Shown: one piece after another, positions 41,822 through 51,272 of the stretch
Layout: each line of letters opens with the position of its first letter
Numbering within the stretch: the first letter of the stretch is position 1
Source: an uncultured Bacteroidales bacterium
GTDB taxonomy: Bacteria; Bacteroidota; Bacteroidia; Bacteroidales; F082
DNA length: 64,000 bases
Reading direction: 5' to 3'
Assembly (NCBI GenBank): GCA_905234455.1
Contig: CAJOIH010000002.1
Span: forward strand, 1-64,000
Notes under the pieces: generated by a model
What the model was told of the DNA's origin: nothing
The model's input: only the letters and a program-made list of their open reading frames with translations
Databases searched by the model: none
Program-made: the position numbers and the translations under genes

Positions 41822-44167
41822 ATGAAATACCATCCTTCGTTTTTCATAATCTTATGTGTGCTTTTTTCTAGTTGTGTGAAACAACCATTCCAAAAGGAAA
41901 CCCCCATCGACTACACCCATTACGTGAACCCCATCATCGGCACCAACGGCATGGGCCATACCTTCCCCGGCGCCTGCGCGCCCTTCGGCATCGTCCAGCT
42001 GAGCCCCGATACCGACACCGTGCCGCACGACATCGACGGCGTCTACCAACCCCGGGTGTACGAATACTGTGCCGGCTACCAACATAAGGACAGCACCATC
42101 GTGGGCTTCAGCCATACCCACTTCAGCGGCACAGGCCACTCCGACCTGGGCGACATCCTCGTGATGCCCATCACCGGCGCCGTCAAATTCAATCCCGGCA
42201 CACAAACCGACCCCGACAAAGGCTACCGCTCACGGTATCGCCACGAGACGGAACAAGCCTCTCCGGGCTACTACACCGTGATGCTCGACGACTATAACGT
42301 CCGAGCGGAACTCACCGCCACCCAGCATGTGGGCGTCCACCGCTATACCTTCCCCGAAGGACACCACGGAAGCGTCATCGTCGACCTGCAACACGCCATC
42401 TACAACTACGACGGCAAGACGCTTTGGGCCAACCTCCGCGTCGAAAACGATACCCTCCTCACCGGCTACCGCATCACCAACGGCTGGGCCCGCACCAACT
42501 ACACCTACTTCGCCATCAGCTTCAACCAGCCCATCGCCGACTATGGCTACCGCGAACTGGAAAAACCCAAATACAACGGCATGTGGGGAAAATTCGACGT
42601 GAAACACCATTTCCCGGAGATGACAGGCCGCAAAATCGTGGCTTACTTCACCTTCAACGACCCCCAAACCCTCGAGATGAAAGTCGCCCTCTCAGCTACC
42701 AGCACCGAAGGGGCGCTCCGTAACCTTCATGCGGAAACCGACGGCCGCAACTTCGACCAACTTCTTAAGGAGACCCAAGCCCAATGGAACCAAGAACTCT
42801 CCATCCTGCAGGCCGAAGGCACCGAAGACCAGAAAGCCATGCTCTACACCTCGCTCTATCATACCATGATCAATCCTTCCGTCTATATGGACGTGGACGG
42901 ACAATACCGCGGCATCGACCATAACATCCACCAAGCTAAGGGCTTCACCAACTATACAGTGTTCTCCCTTTGGGATACCTACCGCGCCCTGCATCCCCTC
43001 TTCAACGTGCTGCAACCCCAGCGCAATGCCGACATGGTGCAATCCATGCTGAAACATAGCGAACAAAGCGTCCACGGACTGCTTCCCGTGTGGTCGCACA
43101 TGGGCAACGAGAACTGGTGCATGATCGGCTACCACGCCGTCTCCGTCCTCGCCGACGCCTACGCCAAGGACGTCTTCCGCCAGACCCCGGCCCTCATGCT
43201 CAACGCCATGCGCCGCAGCTCCACCTGTCCCTATTACGTCAACCTCGTCGACTACCAACGCCTCGGCTTCGTGCCCTTCGACCGCAACAGCGGCTGCGTC
43301 TCCGTCACCCTCGAATATGCCTACGACGACTGGGCCATCTACCAAACAGCCCTAAAAGCTGGCGATACCGAGACGGCCTCAGAATACCGCCAACGCGCTG
43401 CCAACTGGCGCAACACCTTCGACACTTCCCTGGGCTTTGCCCGCCCCAAGATGAGCGACGGCAACTGGAAAGAACCGTTCAGCCTCCTCGACACGGAAGG
43501 GGAGGGCTTCGTTGAAGGCAACTCCTGGGTGTATTCGTTCTACGTGCCCCACGACGTGAAAGGCCTCATCGAAGCCATGGGCGGCGATGCGCAGTTCATC
43601 CATAACCTCGACACGCTCTTCGTCATGCAACTGCCCAAAGAGTTCTTCGAGAACACCGAGGACGTCACCGAGGAAGGCCTCATGGGCTGCTATAACCACG
43701 GCAACGAACCTGCCCACCATATCGCCTACCTCTATAACTGGTCCTCAGCACCCTACAAGACCCAGTATTGGCTCCGCGAAATCATGAACCGCTTCTATCA
43801 AAACAACATCGACGGCCTCTGCGGCAACGACGACTGCGGCCAGATGTCGGCCTGGTACATCTTCTCGGTGATGGGCTTCTATCCCGTCTGCCCAGGCAGC
43901 GACCAATACGTGCTTGGCGCCCCCTACCTGCCTTACCTGAAAGTGCGTTTGGGCAACGGCAAAACCCTTGAAATCAAAGCCCCCAACGTCAGCGACGAGA
44001 ACCGCTATGTCCAACAGGTGTTGCTTAACGGGCAACCCGTCACCAAGCTGTACCTCACCCATGAGCAACTCATGCAAGGCGGCACACTGGTCTTCGAAAT
44101 GGGACCCGAACCCAACCTCACCCGTGGCCTCAATCCCGAGGAAAAACCTTATTCGATGACGGAATAA
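41822..44167 (+). CDS. GH92 alpha-mannosidase-like lipoprotein (second copy)
   Basis: The start at 41822 (MKYHPSFFIILCVLFSSCVK) gives a lipoprotein signal with lipobox LFSSC, so the enzyme is membrane-anchored, unlike the first GH92. Family hallmarks are HYVNPIIGTNGMGHTFPGA, FSLWDTYRALHPLF, YNHGNEPAHHIAYLYN and GNDDCGQMSAWYIFSVMGFY. It likely removes mannose from host or yeast glycans. The 781-residue length is normal. mnmA follows after 16 nt, but the pair is not functionally linked as far as can be seen. Confidence 0.94.
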   Translation: MKYHPSFFIILCVLFSSCVKQPFQKETPIDYTHYVNPIIGTNGMGHTFPGACAPFGIVQLSPDTDTVPHDIDGVYQPRVYEYCAGYQHKDSTIVGFSHTHFSGTGHSDLGDILVMPITGAVKFNPGTQTDPDKGYRSRYRHETEQASPGYYTVMLDDYNVRAELTATQHVGVHRYTFPEGHHGSVIVDLQHAIYNYDGKTLWANLRVENDTLLTGYRITNGWARTNYTYFAISFNQPIADYGYRELEKPKYNGMWGKFDVKHHFPEMTGRKIVAYFTFNDPQTLEMKVALSATSTEGALRNLHAETDGRNFDQLLKETQAQWNQELSILQAEGTEDQKAMLYTSLYHTMINPSVYMDVDGQYRGIDHNIHQAKGFTNYTVFSLWDTYRALHPLFNVLQPQRNADMVQSMLKHSEQSVHGLLPVWSHMGNENWCMIGYHAVSVLADAYAKDVFRQTPALMLNAMRRSSTCPYYVNLVDYQRLGFVPFDRNSGCVSVTLEYAYDDWAIYQTALKAGDTETASEYRQRAANWRNTFDTSLGFARPKMSDGNWKEPFSLLDTEGEGFVEGNSWVYSFYVPHDVKGLIEAMGGDAQFIHNLDTLFVMQLPKEFFENTEDVTEEGLMGCYNHGNEPAHHIAYLYNWSSAPYKTQYWLREIMNRFYQNNIDGLCGNDDCGQMSAWYIFSVMGFYPVCPGSDQYVLGAPYLPYLKVRLGNGKTLEIKAPNVSDENRYVQQVLLNGQPVTKLYLTHEQLMQGGTLVFEMGPEPNLTRGLNPEEKPYSMTE

Positions 44168-44183
44168 TTATTATCTTTGCCGC

Positions 44184-45251
44184 ATGAACATCGCCGCACT
44201 GGTTTCGGGTGGAGTCGACAGCTCCGTGGTGGTGCCGCTGCTCAAGGAGCAGGGCTACGACCCGCATATCTTCTATATCAAGATTGGTATGGAAGGGAAG
44301 GAGGACCTCTCCAGCTGCCCCTCCGAAGAGGATATCGAAATCACCACCTACATCGCCAAGAAATACGGCTGCAAGTTCGATATCGTCGACCTGCAGCATG
44401 AATATTTCGAAACGGTAGGCCGCTACACCATGGAGATGGTGCGCAAAGGCCTTACGCCCAACCCCGACGTGATGTGCAACCGCTGGATCAAACTGGGCGC
44501 CTTCGAGGAAAAGGAAGGCCATAACTTCGACAAGATCGCCACGGGCCACTACGCCCGCTCCTGGGAAGATCCCAACGGCATCTTCTGGCTTGGCACCGCC
44601 GCCGACACCTTCAAGGACCAGACCTATTTCCTGGGCCGCATCACCTACGCCCAGCTGAGCAAAGTCATCTTCCCCATCGGCGACCTGCCCAAACCGGAAG
44701 TGCGCCGACTGGCGGCAAAATACAAACTCCCCAGCGCCGAACGCCACGACAGCCAAGGCATCTGCTTCCTGGGAAAGATCAACTACAACGACTATATCCG
44801 CGAATACCTCGGTGAGATGCCAGGCGACATCGTCGAACTCGAAACCGGCAAGAAACTGGGCCGCCACAAAGGCTTCTGGTTCCATACCATCGGCCAGCGT
44901 AGAGGCCTCGGCCTCGGCGGAGGACCCTGGTTCGTGGTCAAAAAGGACATCCTCAACAACATCGTCTACGTGTCGCAAGGCTACGACCCCGTGGCCCAAT
45001 ACACCGAAATCATCCCGCTAGGCGACCTGATGATGATGAACCCCACCCTCCACCTCACCGAAGGCATGCGCGTGCGCTACAAGATCCGCCACCAACCGGA
45101 ATTCACCCTCGGCACCGTCCACATCACCCCCGAAGGCGCCGACATCGTCTCCGACATACCCGTCTCAGGAATTGCTGCCGGTCAGTTCGGGGTGCTCTAC
45201 CACGAAACCGACCCTTACGTCCTCGGTAGCGGAGTTATCATTGAAAGATGA
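44184..45251 (+). CDS. mnmA: tRNA 2-thiouridine(34) synthase MnmA
   Basis: The PP-loop SGGVDSSV at residues 8-15 adenylates U34 of the tRNA. The two catalytic Cys are in NPDVMCNRWIK and in QGICFLGKI. ATGHYAR, KDQTYFLG and GQRRGLGLGG are further signature stretches. It introduces the 2-thio group in Lys, Glu and Gln tRNAs in the cytoplasm. The stop overlaps the start of the following pseudouridine synthase by 4 nt. Confidence 0.96.
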   Translation: MNIAALVSGGVDSSVVVPLLKEQGYDPHIFYIKIGMEGKEDLSSCPSEEDIEITTYIAKKYGCKFDIVDLQHEYFETVGRYTMEMVRKGLTPNPDVMCNRWIKLGAFEEKEGHNFDKIATGHYARSWEDPNGIFWLGTAADTFKDQTYFLGRITYAQLSKVIFPIGDLPKPEVRRLAAKYKLPSAERHDSQGICFLGKINYNDYIREYLGEMPGDIVELETGKKLGRHKGFWFHTIGQRRGLGLGGGPWFVVKKDILNNIVYVSQGYDPVAQYTEIIPLGDLMMMNPTLHLTEGMRVRYKIRHQPEFTLGTVHITPEGADIVSDIPVSGIAAGQFGVLYHETDPYVLGSGVIIER

Positions 45252-45946
45252 AGGTCAACAATCGCATATTATACGAAGACAACCATCTCATCGTGGTTAA
45301 CAAACTCCCCTCGGAAATCGTCCAAGGCGACAAAACAGGCGACGTCTGCCTCCTCGACGACATAAAAGCTTATATCAAAGAGAAATATGACAAGCCCGGC
45401 AACGTCTTCGCCGGCCTGGTCCACCGCATCGACCGACCCGTGAGCGGCGCCGTGGTGTTCGCCAAGACCAGCAAGGCACTCTCGCGCATGACCGTCAAAG
45501 TCAAAGACCGCGACTTCCATAAAGTCTACCTCGCCATCGTGAAAAACCGTCCGCCCAAAGACGCCGATGTGCTGGAAAACTACCTCATTAAAAACGAGAA
45601 ACAAAACAAATCGTACGTGGTCCCCGAAGGCACCAAAGAAGCCAAATTGGCCCGCCTCAGCTACCGCTTGGTGGGGAAATCAGATAACTATTACTTGTTG
45701 GAAGTGGAACTCTTCACCGGCCGCCATCACCAAATACGCTGCCAACTGGCCCATATCGGCTGCCCCATCAAAGGCGACCTGAAATACGGCTACCCCCGTA
45801 GCAATCCCGACGCCTCCATCTGCCTCCACGCCTGGAAGTTCTCCTTCGAACACCCTGTCCAAAAGACACAGTTGGATATTACAGCCCCCCTGCCATCAAT
45901 GGAGCCGTGGCCCTTCTTTAATGGAATCCTGAAAACGGAAAACTAA
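45248..45946 (+). CDS. RluA-family pseudouridine synthase
   Basis: The 232-residue protein lacks an S4 domain and has the catalytic motif HRIDRPVSGAVVFAKTSKA with its Asp near residue 65, plus GRHHQIRCQLAHIG. It isomerises uridine in rRNA or tRNA; the target cannot be assigned. It is coupled to mnmA by a 4-nt overlap, forming a small RNA-modification operon, and overlaps the convergent GH97 gene by 4 nt. Confidence 0.92.
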   Translation: MKVNNRILYEDNHLIVVNKLPSEIVQGDKTGDVCLLDDIKAYIKEKYDKPGNVFAGLVHRIDRPVSGAVVFAKTSKALSRMTVKVKDRDFHKVYLAIVKNRPPKDADVLENYLIKNEKQNKSYVVPEGTKEAKLARLSYRLVGKSDNYYLLEVELFTGRHHQIRCQLAHIGCPIKGDLKYGYPRSNPDASICLHAWKFSFEHPVQKTQLDITAPLPSMEPWPFFNGILKTEN

Positions 45947-47934
45947 AACACCATCACCGCTCCTCCGCCCTTGGCGAGATGGACCTTGACCTTGTTGCCC
46001 CAGACCTGCACCTGCTCGGCAACGTAATCCTTGCCCACACGGTTGGCATTCACACCGTCCCTGAATATCCTGCCCGACTTGGCCCCAAAACCGGGAAGCG
46101 CCATGAGGTCCACCTCAAGGTCGCGCTCCTCCCAGTTGGTGATGGCACCCACATACCAATGGAAACCCTTCTTGCGGGCCACCACCAAATACTCGCCTAC
46201 CTTGCCGTCAAGCACCACGGTCTCATCCCATACAGTGGGCACACTGGCAATGAACTGGGTGCACTCGTCCTCGGCCAAGTAGTTGCTCGGACTATCGCAA
46301 AGCATGTTGAAAGGCGACTCAAAGATCACATATTCAGCCAATTGCCTGCAACGTGTGCCCTGACTCATCGGCTCACCCCAGCTGGCAGCAAAACTGCTCC
46401 TCTGGGCGTTCTTCATCGCCCCCTGGGTGTAGTCGAACGTGCCAGCCACCATGCGGATGAAAGGAATGGTGACCTCGTTCAACACCAAGTCACCCTCGTT
46501 GTCCCACTTGGCCTGCTCCAAGCCATACACTCCCTCGTAGTTCAACACGTTGGGATAGGTCCGGCTCAGCCCAGTGGGCTTGTAAGCGCCGTGGAAGTCT
46601 ACAAACAGATGGTATTTCGCAGCCATGGCCGCCATGCGGTAGTAGAACTCCACCACCTTCTGGTCGTCACGGTCCATGAAGTCGACCTTGAATCCCTTCA
46701 CGCCCATCTCAGAATAATGTTGGCAAACATGCTCCATGTCCTTGTCGATGGCAGCATAACCCGCCCAAAGCACAAGGCCCACGTTGCGCTCCTTGCCGTA
46801 GTTGACCAACTCCACCAAGTCGATCTCAGGAATAACCTGGAAGAGGTCGGCCTGCTTGTTCACCGCCCAGCCTTCGTCCAAAATCACATACTCGATGCCA
46901 TACTTCGAGGCAAAGTCGATGTAGTATTTGTAAGTGTCGTTATTGATGCCGGCCTTGAACGGCACGCCATAAATATTCCAGTTGTTCCACCAGTCCCAAG
47001 CCACCTTGCCAGGCTTGACCCAACTCAAGTCATCGACGCGACAGGGCGAGGCGAGCTTGAAAACCAGGTCGCTGTTGGCCAAGTCGCCGTCCCGCTCTGA
47101 AACCACAAGGCAACGCCACGGGAAAGCACGCTTGCCTTTCACCTGGGCAATGTAGTTCTCGCGCTCCTTCACCACATACTGCAGGTTGTTGTGCCCGCCC
47201 TGTTCTTCCACCTTGGGATAGCCGGCGTGCACCGCGGTGAAACCGGTCCTACCGCTCTCGTTTCTTAACAACAACCCCGGAAAAGCCTCCAAATCAGCCT
47301 CGGTGATGACCACTTTCTTGCCGTCCTTGAGCTCCACAAGAGCAGGAAGGAATACCAACCTCTCGGGCTCCATCTGGCTTAAAGGCGTGATGGTATAAGT
47401 GTTCTCAAACGAGGTGAAGAACTGCTGCTGGATGAAGTCGCCCTCACCTTTGCGGGCGTTCACATAGGGAACCCAGGCAGTGTAGTCCTCGTCGAAGTTG
47501 AAATCAGCAGTCTCGGCAACCACTTGATAGGGTTTCGACAGGCCGCAGTCAAAACGATAGGCCACACCTTCGTCATAAGCGCGGAAAATCACCTTGTAAT
47601 TGCCTTTAAAGCTGATAATCAATTCATTATACTCATCTTTGACCTTATTTCTTTTGTAAAAGGGTGCTTCGATGGTTTGGTTGGCGCTACGGGTTTCCAC
47701 CGAGCTGGTCTGGGCCGGTACGCCAAGCACCTTGCCGTTGTCGAGCTCCATCGCAATGTCCGACGCGGCCAGCACCACAGTGTTCTCGTGCTTCACGGCA
47801 TAGCTCAATCGCTCGCCGGTGTTCACGGTGACGGTGAGCTTCCCGTTGGGCGACTGCACGGTGTAGGGCTTCTGGGCATTGACACCCGCACTCGTCATTG
47901 CAAGAAATAAAAGAAATAAGACCTTGTTTTTCAT
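45943..47934 (-). CDS. GH97 alpha-glycosidase, probably retaining type
   Basis: The 663-residue secreted enzyme has signal peptide MKNKVLFLLFLAMTSAGVNA, the N-terminal beta-sandwich, a TIM barrel with YVILDEGW and GVKGFKVDFMDRDDQ, and a C-terminal beta domain. The Asp in VDFMDRDD matches the nucleophile region of retaining GH97 enzymes (alpha-galactosidase type). Inverting SusB-like enzymes lack that Asp (family knowledge; assignment inferred). It acts in the periplasm on alpha-linked sugars. Monocistronic, divergent from tatA. Confidence 0.92.
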   Translation of the reverse strand: MKNKVLFLLFLAMTSAGVNAQKPYTVQSPNGKLTVTVNTGERLSYAVKHENTVVLAASDIAMELDNGKVLGVPAQTSSVETRSANQTIEAPFYKRNKVKDEYNELIISFKGNYKVIFRAYDEGVAYRFDCGLSKPYQVVAETADFNFDEDYTAWVPYVNARKGEGDFIQQQFFTSFENTYTITPLSQMEPERLVFLPALVELKDGKKVVITEADLEAFPGLLLRNESGRTGFTAVHAGYPKVEEQGGHNNLQYVVKERENYIAQVKGKRAFPWRCLVVSERDGDLANSDLVFKLASPCRVDDLSWVKPGKVAWDWWNNWNIYGVPFKAGINNDTYKYYIDFASKYGIEYVILDEGWAVNKQADLFQVIPEIDLVELVNYGKERNVGLVLWAGYAAIDKDMEHVCQHYSEMGVKGFKVDFMDRDDQKVVEFYYRMAAMAAKYHLFVDFHGAYKPTGLSRTYPNVLNYEGVYGLEQAKWDNEGDLVLNEVTIPFIRMVAGTFDYTQGAMKNAQRSSFAASWGEPMSQGTRCRQLAEYVIFESPFNMLCDSPSNYLAEDECTQFIASVPTVWDETVVLDGKVGEYLVVARKKGFHWYVGAITNWEERDLEVDLMALPGFGAKSGRIFRDGVNANRVGKDYVAEQVQVWGNKVKVHLAKGGGAVMVF

Positions 47935-47942
47935 AGATTTGT

Positions 47943-47950
47943 TATTTTTG
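47943..47950 (+). promoter_or_regulatory. Putative -7 box of tatA
   Basis: TATTTTTG lies 21 nt before the tatA start codon in a 37-nt divergent gap. Confidence 0.45.
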
Positions 47951-47971
47951 CATCAAATTAACTATCGGATT

Positions 47972-48163
47972 ATGGCACTTCTATTCATTGGCACCACTGA
48001 AATCATCCTTATCGCCTTGGTCATCCTGCTGATCTTCGGCGGAAAGAAAATCCCGGAACTCATGCGTGGCCTCGGCAAAGGCACCAAAGCCTTCAAAGAC
48101 GGACTCAACGGCAAGGACGAAGAAACGGAAAGTGGAAAAGGAGAAGAAGGAAAAAACTCCTAA
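47972..48163 (+). CDS. tatA: Sec-independent protein translocase TatA/E
   Basis: The start at 47972 (MALLFIGTTEIILIAL) gives a 63-residue protein with one N-terminal membrane helix, the hinge FGGKKIPELMRGLGKG and a charged amphipathic tail, exactly the TatA form. It builds the pore for export of folded proteins. No tatC is in the window. Convergent with pheS; a CTCCTAACTCC repeat follows the stop codon. Confidence 0.92.
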   Translation: MALLFIGTTEIILIALVILLIFGGKKIPELMRGLGKGTKAFKDGLNGKDEETESGKGEEGKNS

Positions 48164-48180
48164 CTCCTCATTCCTAACTC
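48158..48180. repeat. CTCCTAA-type repeat between tatA and pheS
   Basis: ACTCCTAACTCCTCATTCC between the convergent ends, like those at 962-1015 and 34570-34606. Confidence 0.45.
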
Positions 48181-49205
48181 AATTCAAATTGTTCCAGGAA
48201 CTTCAAATCGTTTTCAAAGAACAATCTCAAATCATTAATGCCGTACTTCAGCATGGCAATGCGCTCCACGCCCATGCCGAAGGCGAACCCCGTGTATTTC
48301 TCAGGATCGATGCCGCTGGCAATCAGGATGTTGGGATCGCACATGCCACAGCCTAGGATCTCCACCCAACCAGTGTGCTTGCAGATGTTGCAGCCAGCGC
48401 CGCCGCAGATGTTGCACGAGATGTCCATCTCAGCCGAGGTCTCGGTGAAGGGGAAGTAGGAGGGACGGAAACGCACCTTGGTGCCTTCGCCGAAGAACTC
48501 CTGCACGAAGTGATAGAGCGTCTGCTTCAAGTCGGCAAACGACACGTTCTCGTCGATATACAAACCCTCGATCTGGTGGAAGATGCAGTGGGCACGGGCC
48601 GAGATGGCCTCGTTGCGGAACACACGGCCCGGAGCGATGATGCGGATGGGTGGCTGCTTCTTCTCCATGGCCCTCACCTGCACACTCGAAGTGTGGGTAC
48701 GCAACAGCACGTCGGTGGGCTTGTTCTCGTTCGGATCCTTCTCAATGAAGAAAGTGTCCTGCATGTCGCGTGCCGGATGGTCCAAGGCAAAGTTCAAGGC
48801 AGTGAACACATGGTAGTCGTCCTCAATCTCGGGGCCCTCGGCAATGGTGAAGCCAAGATGCTCGAAGATCTCGTTGATGTCGCGACGGACCACCGACAGC
48901 GGATGGCGCGAACCACGCATCTCACCCGCCGGCATGGTCATGTCGAAACCGGCCTCCGAACCGCCCTGGGTCTCGAAACGCTCCAGCTGCTCCTCCACCT
49001 TGGCGGTGACGGCATTCTTCAACTCATTGAGCTTCATGCCCATCTCCTTGCGGAGCTCGGGAGCCACGGTCTTGAAATCGGCAAACAAGGCGGGAATGAT
49101 GCCTTTCTTGCTCAAATATGTGATGCGGAAGTTCTCCAGCGCCTCCTTGTTCTCGGCCTGGAAAGCCTTCACTTCGCTCAAAATCTGTTCAACTTTCTCT
49201 TTCAT
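48174..49205 (-). CDS. pheS: Phenylalanine-tRNA ligase alpha subunit
   Basis: The 343-residue class II synthetase subunit has an N-terminal coiled coil, motif 2 FRNEAISARAHCIFHQIEGL and motif 3 GFAFGMGVERIAMLKYGIND. A Cys-rich insert CNICGGAGCNICKHTGW may bind zinc and is seen in several Bacteroidetes. It charges tRNA-Phe together with PheT, which is not encoded nearby. The cyclophilin gene lies 6 nt upstream on the same strand. Confidence 0.96.
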   Translation of the reverse strand: MKEKVEQILSEVKAFQAENKEALENFRITYLSKKGIIPALFADFKTVAPELRKEMGMKLNELKNAVTAKVEEQLERFETQGGSEAGFDMTMPAGEMRGSRHPLSVVRRDINEIFEHLGFTIAEGPEIEDDYHVFTALNFALDHPARDMQDTFFIEKDPNENKPTDVLLRTHTSSVQVRAMEKKQPPIRIIAPGRVFRNEAISARAHCIFHQIEGLYIDENVSFADLKQTLYHFVQEFFGEGTKVRFRPSYFPFTETSAEMDISCNICGGAGCNICKHTGWVEILGCGMCDPNILIASGIDPEKYTGFAFGMGVERIAMLKYGINDLRLFFENDLKFLEQFELS

Positions 49206-49211
49206 GATATC

Positions 49212-49889
49212 TTAATGGCAGCAATCTTTTTTGGCTTTGTCCTTGCAGCAGTCTTTCTCAGCACTCTTTTCAATGGTGATCTTATTGATGATGACGGGCT
49301 CCACAGGCACATCCATGTAACCGGTCTTGACCCTCGCGATCTGGTCCACCACGTCGAGCCCCTCGATCACCTCACCAAATACGGTGTAGTCGCCGTCGAG
49401 ATGCGGGGTGCCGCCCACGGTCTTGTAGGCCTGGCGCTGACGGGCACCGAAGATCTTGCCCAGACGCTCCTCGTAAATGTCCAAGGTCTTGTCGTCGAAC
49501 ACCTGGCCCTGCACAATGTAGAACTGCGATCCGCTGGAAGCCTTCTTGGGATTCACCTGGTCACCTTGGCGGGCAGCACACAAGGCGCCCTTCATGTGGA
49601 AGTGGTTCTCCTTGAACTCGGCGGGAACGGTGTAGCCGGGATCCATGCGACCGTCAGCGTTCTGACCGCCCTGGATCATGAAGTTGTTGATGACACGGTG
49701 GAACGGCGAACCGGTATACCAGCCTTCATTCACCAACTTGATGAAGTTGTCGCGGTGCAAAGGCGTGTCGTTGTACAATTTGGCTTTGATGGTGCCCATC
49801 GAGGTCTCGATGACCACAACGGTCTCTTTCTGTTGCGCCTGTACTGACAGGGCTGCAAAAATCAATGACATAATCAATAATTTCTTCAT
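49212..49889 (-). CDS. Cyclophilin-type peptidyl-prolyl isomerase, exported, with Cys-rich tail
   Basis: A signal peptide (MKKLLIMSLIFAALSVQAQ) precedes a cyclophilin domain with FHRVINNFMIQGG, the SGSQFYIVQGQVFDD segment and VFGEVIEGLDVVDQIA. It speeds proline isomerisation in periplasmic proteins. The C-terminus KDCCKDKAKKDCCH carries two CC pairs and a final His, a likely metal-binding extension not part of the cyclophilin fold. The gene lies 12 nt after the DUF4270 gene and 6 nt before pheS. Confidence 0.93.
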   Translation of the reverse strand: MKKLLIMSLIFAALSVQAQQKETVVVIETSMGTIKAKLYNDTPLHRDNFIKLVNEGWYTGSPFHRVINNFMIQGGQNADGRMDPGYTVPAEFKENHFHMKGALCAARQGDQVNPKKASSGSQFYIVQGQVFDDKTLDIYEERLGKIFGARQRQAYKTVGGTPHLDGDYTVFGEVIEGLDVVDQIARVKTGYMDVPVEPVIINKITIEKSAEKDCCKDKAKKDCCH

Positions 49890-49901
49890 TTTTATAATTT
49901 T

Positions 49902-51272
49902 TTATTCCTTGACAATCGAATACTTGATCTCGCATCGCAACATGTCGTCCTGGTTGGCGTCGGGACCGGCGATGATCCAACGTTGGGCGTTGTACGAGGC
50001 ACCGACGATGGAGAGGTAAAGCCCTTGGCTGGAAACACTGCCCAAGATGAGGTTCTGTAGATGCTCCGAGATGCGGAACATGACACTCTTCTGCGCGCTG
50101 GAATAAGAGCCTCCGTAATAGGCGGTGCCTTCCATGTAGTCGGCCAACAGGCTGGTGGTGCCGTCGGCGTTGAGGCTGAGCAGGGCCAGCGACGTGGGCG
50201 GGGTGTACAGGCTGGTGTCGTTGCCGGATTCCTCCAAGGCGGGCAGGATGAGCTTGGCCTCGTTGATGATGAGGTGCGAGCCGTCCTCCTTCAGGCTTTC
50301 CGCCCAGTTCATCAGGTCGGTGAACCTCAACAAAGCACGCACGCCGCCCATCGACTGGAGGTAAAGCTGGGTCTGACCCAAGAGGGTGTCGCCCTGCACC
50401 ACCTGCTGCACGAAATCAGGCGAGCCTAAGGTGTAGTCGTGGAGATATTGGTTGAAATACACGTCGTCGGAGGTGATGTAGAAATAATAGCGCATCGGAT
50501 TGCCCTCGGCAGTCTCGCGATAATAGATCTGCAACTGGGTCACGGTGTTGCTGGTGGGGTTGATGTAACTGATGGCACCACCCTGGGCCACAGGCTCGCA
50601 TACCACCTTCAGTCCGGGGAAAAACTCCTTGAAAGCCTCGGTGCTGCTGAACAGGGCACTGTCGGCCGCAGCAAAGGTCTCACCCAAGCTTGGATCCAAC
50701 GGAATGCGGATCACCGCCTGCGTCAAGGTGTCGTGGCCCACCACCGTGTTCGTGGTGCGGGGATGCGGATAAAACTGATAGCCGTTGGCCAAGTCGACAC
50801 TCTCCGTCGAAAGGTCGGAGAACTGATAGTAGCTGAGACTGTCGACCAAGGCTTCGGAGAGCTGATACACATGCACCGTCTGCATCGTGGCGGTATCGCC
50901 ATAATAACCGGTGAGCGCCAGCTGCAACACCACCGAGTCGATGATGGGCTGGTCGCCGAAATACTGGTTCGTCGACGAGAGGTGTAACTCAGTGATGAAT
51001 CCCGCGTCAGTGGAACCCATCACGGGATCCAACATCGAACCCAACAACAGCGTCGTGCCGTTCTTGGTGGGCATCGAGTCGACCTCCATCGAATGGCAGG
51101 TGATGCGCAGGCTGTCGACAAACCCAACGGCGATATGGTCGCTGTCCGACAACAAGCCGTTGCCAATGTTTTCGGTGGTCTTGTTACAGGAAACTCCTAA
51201 AAAAACTAAAACACTGATAGCCAGTGTTTTATAAAAAAGTCGTAAGAATGGTGTTTTCACAATATGCCTCAC
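49902..51272 (-). CDS. DUF4270 family lipoprotein
   Basis: The 456-residue lipoprotein has a membrane signal with lipobox FLGVSC and then NKTTENIGNGLL, the usual start of DUF4270. Beta-rich segments (QPIIDSVVLQLALTGYYGD, LQIYYRE, LIINEAKLILPAL) fit the family, which is Bacteroidetes-specific and of unknown function. The chosen start is GTG, overlapping the stop of the upstream glycogen synthase-like gene (GTGA), a conserved neighbourhood in the phylum. Confidence 0.88.
   Translation of the reverse strand: MRHIVKTPFLRLFYKTLAISVLVFLGVSCNKTTENIGNGLLSDSDHIAVGFVDSLRITCHSMEVDSMPTKNGTTLLLGSMLDPVMGSTDAGFITELHLSSTNQYFGDQPIIDSVVLQLALTGYYGDTATMQTVHVYQLSEALVDSLSYYQFSDLSTESVDLANGYQFYPHPRTTNTVVGHDTLTQAVIRIPLDPSLGETFAAADSALFSSTEAFKEFFPGLKVVCEPVAQGGAISYINPTSNTVTQLQIYYRETAEGNPMRYYFYITSDDVYFNQYLHDYTLGSPDFVQQVVQGDTLLGQTQLYLQSMGGVRALLRFTDLMNWAESLKEDGSHLIINEAKLILPALEESGNDTSLYTPPTSLALLSLNADGTTSLLADYMEGTAYYGGSYSSAQKSVMFRISEHLQNLILGSVSSQGLYLSIVGASYNAQRWIIAGPDANQDDMLRCEIKYSIVKE

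Noticed and set aside
48375-49847. 490-aa plus-strand ORF
   Set aside because: Shadow of pheS and the cyclophilin gene.
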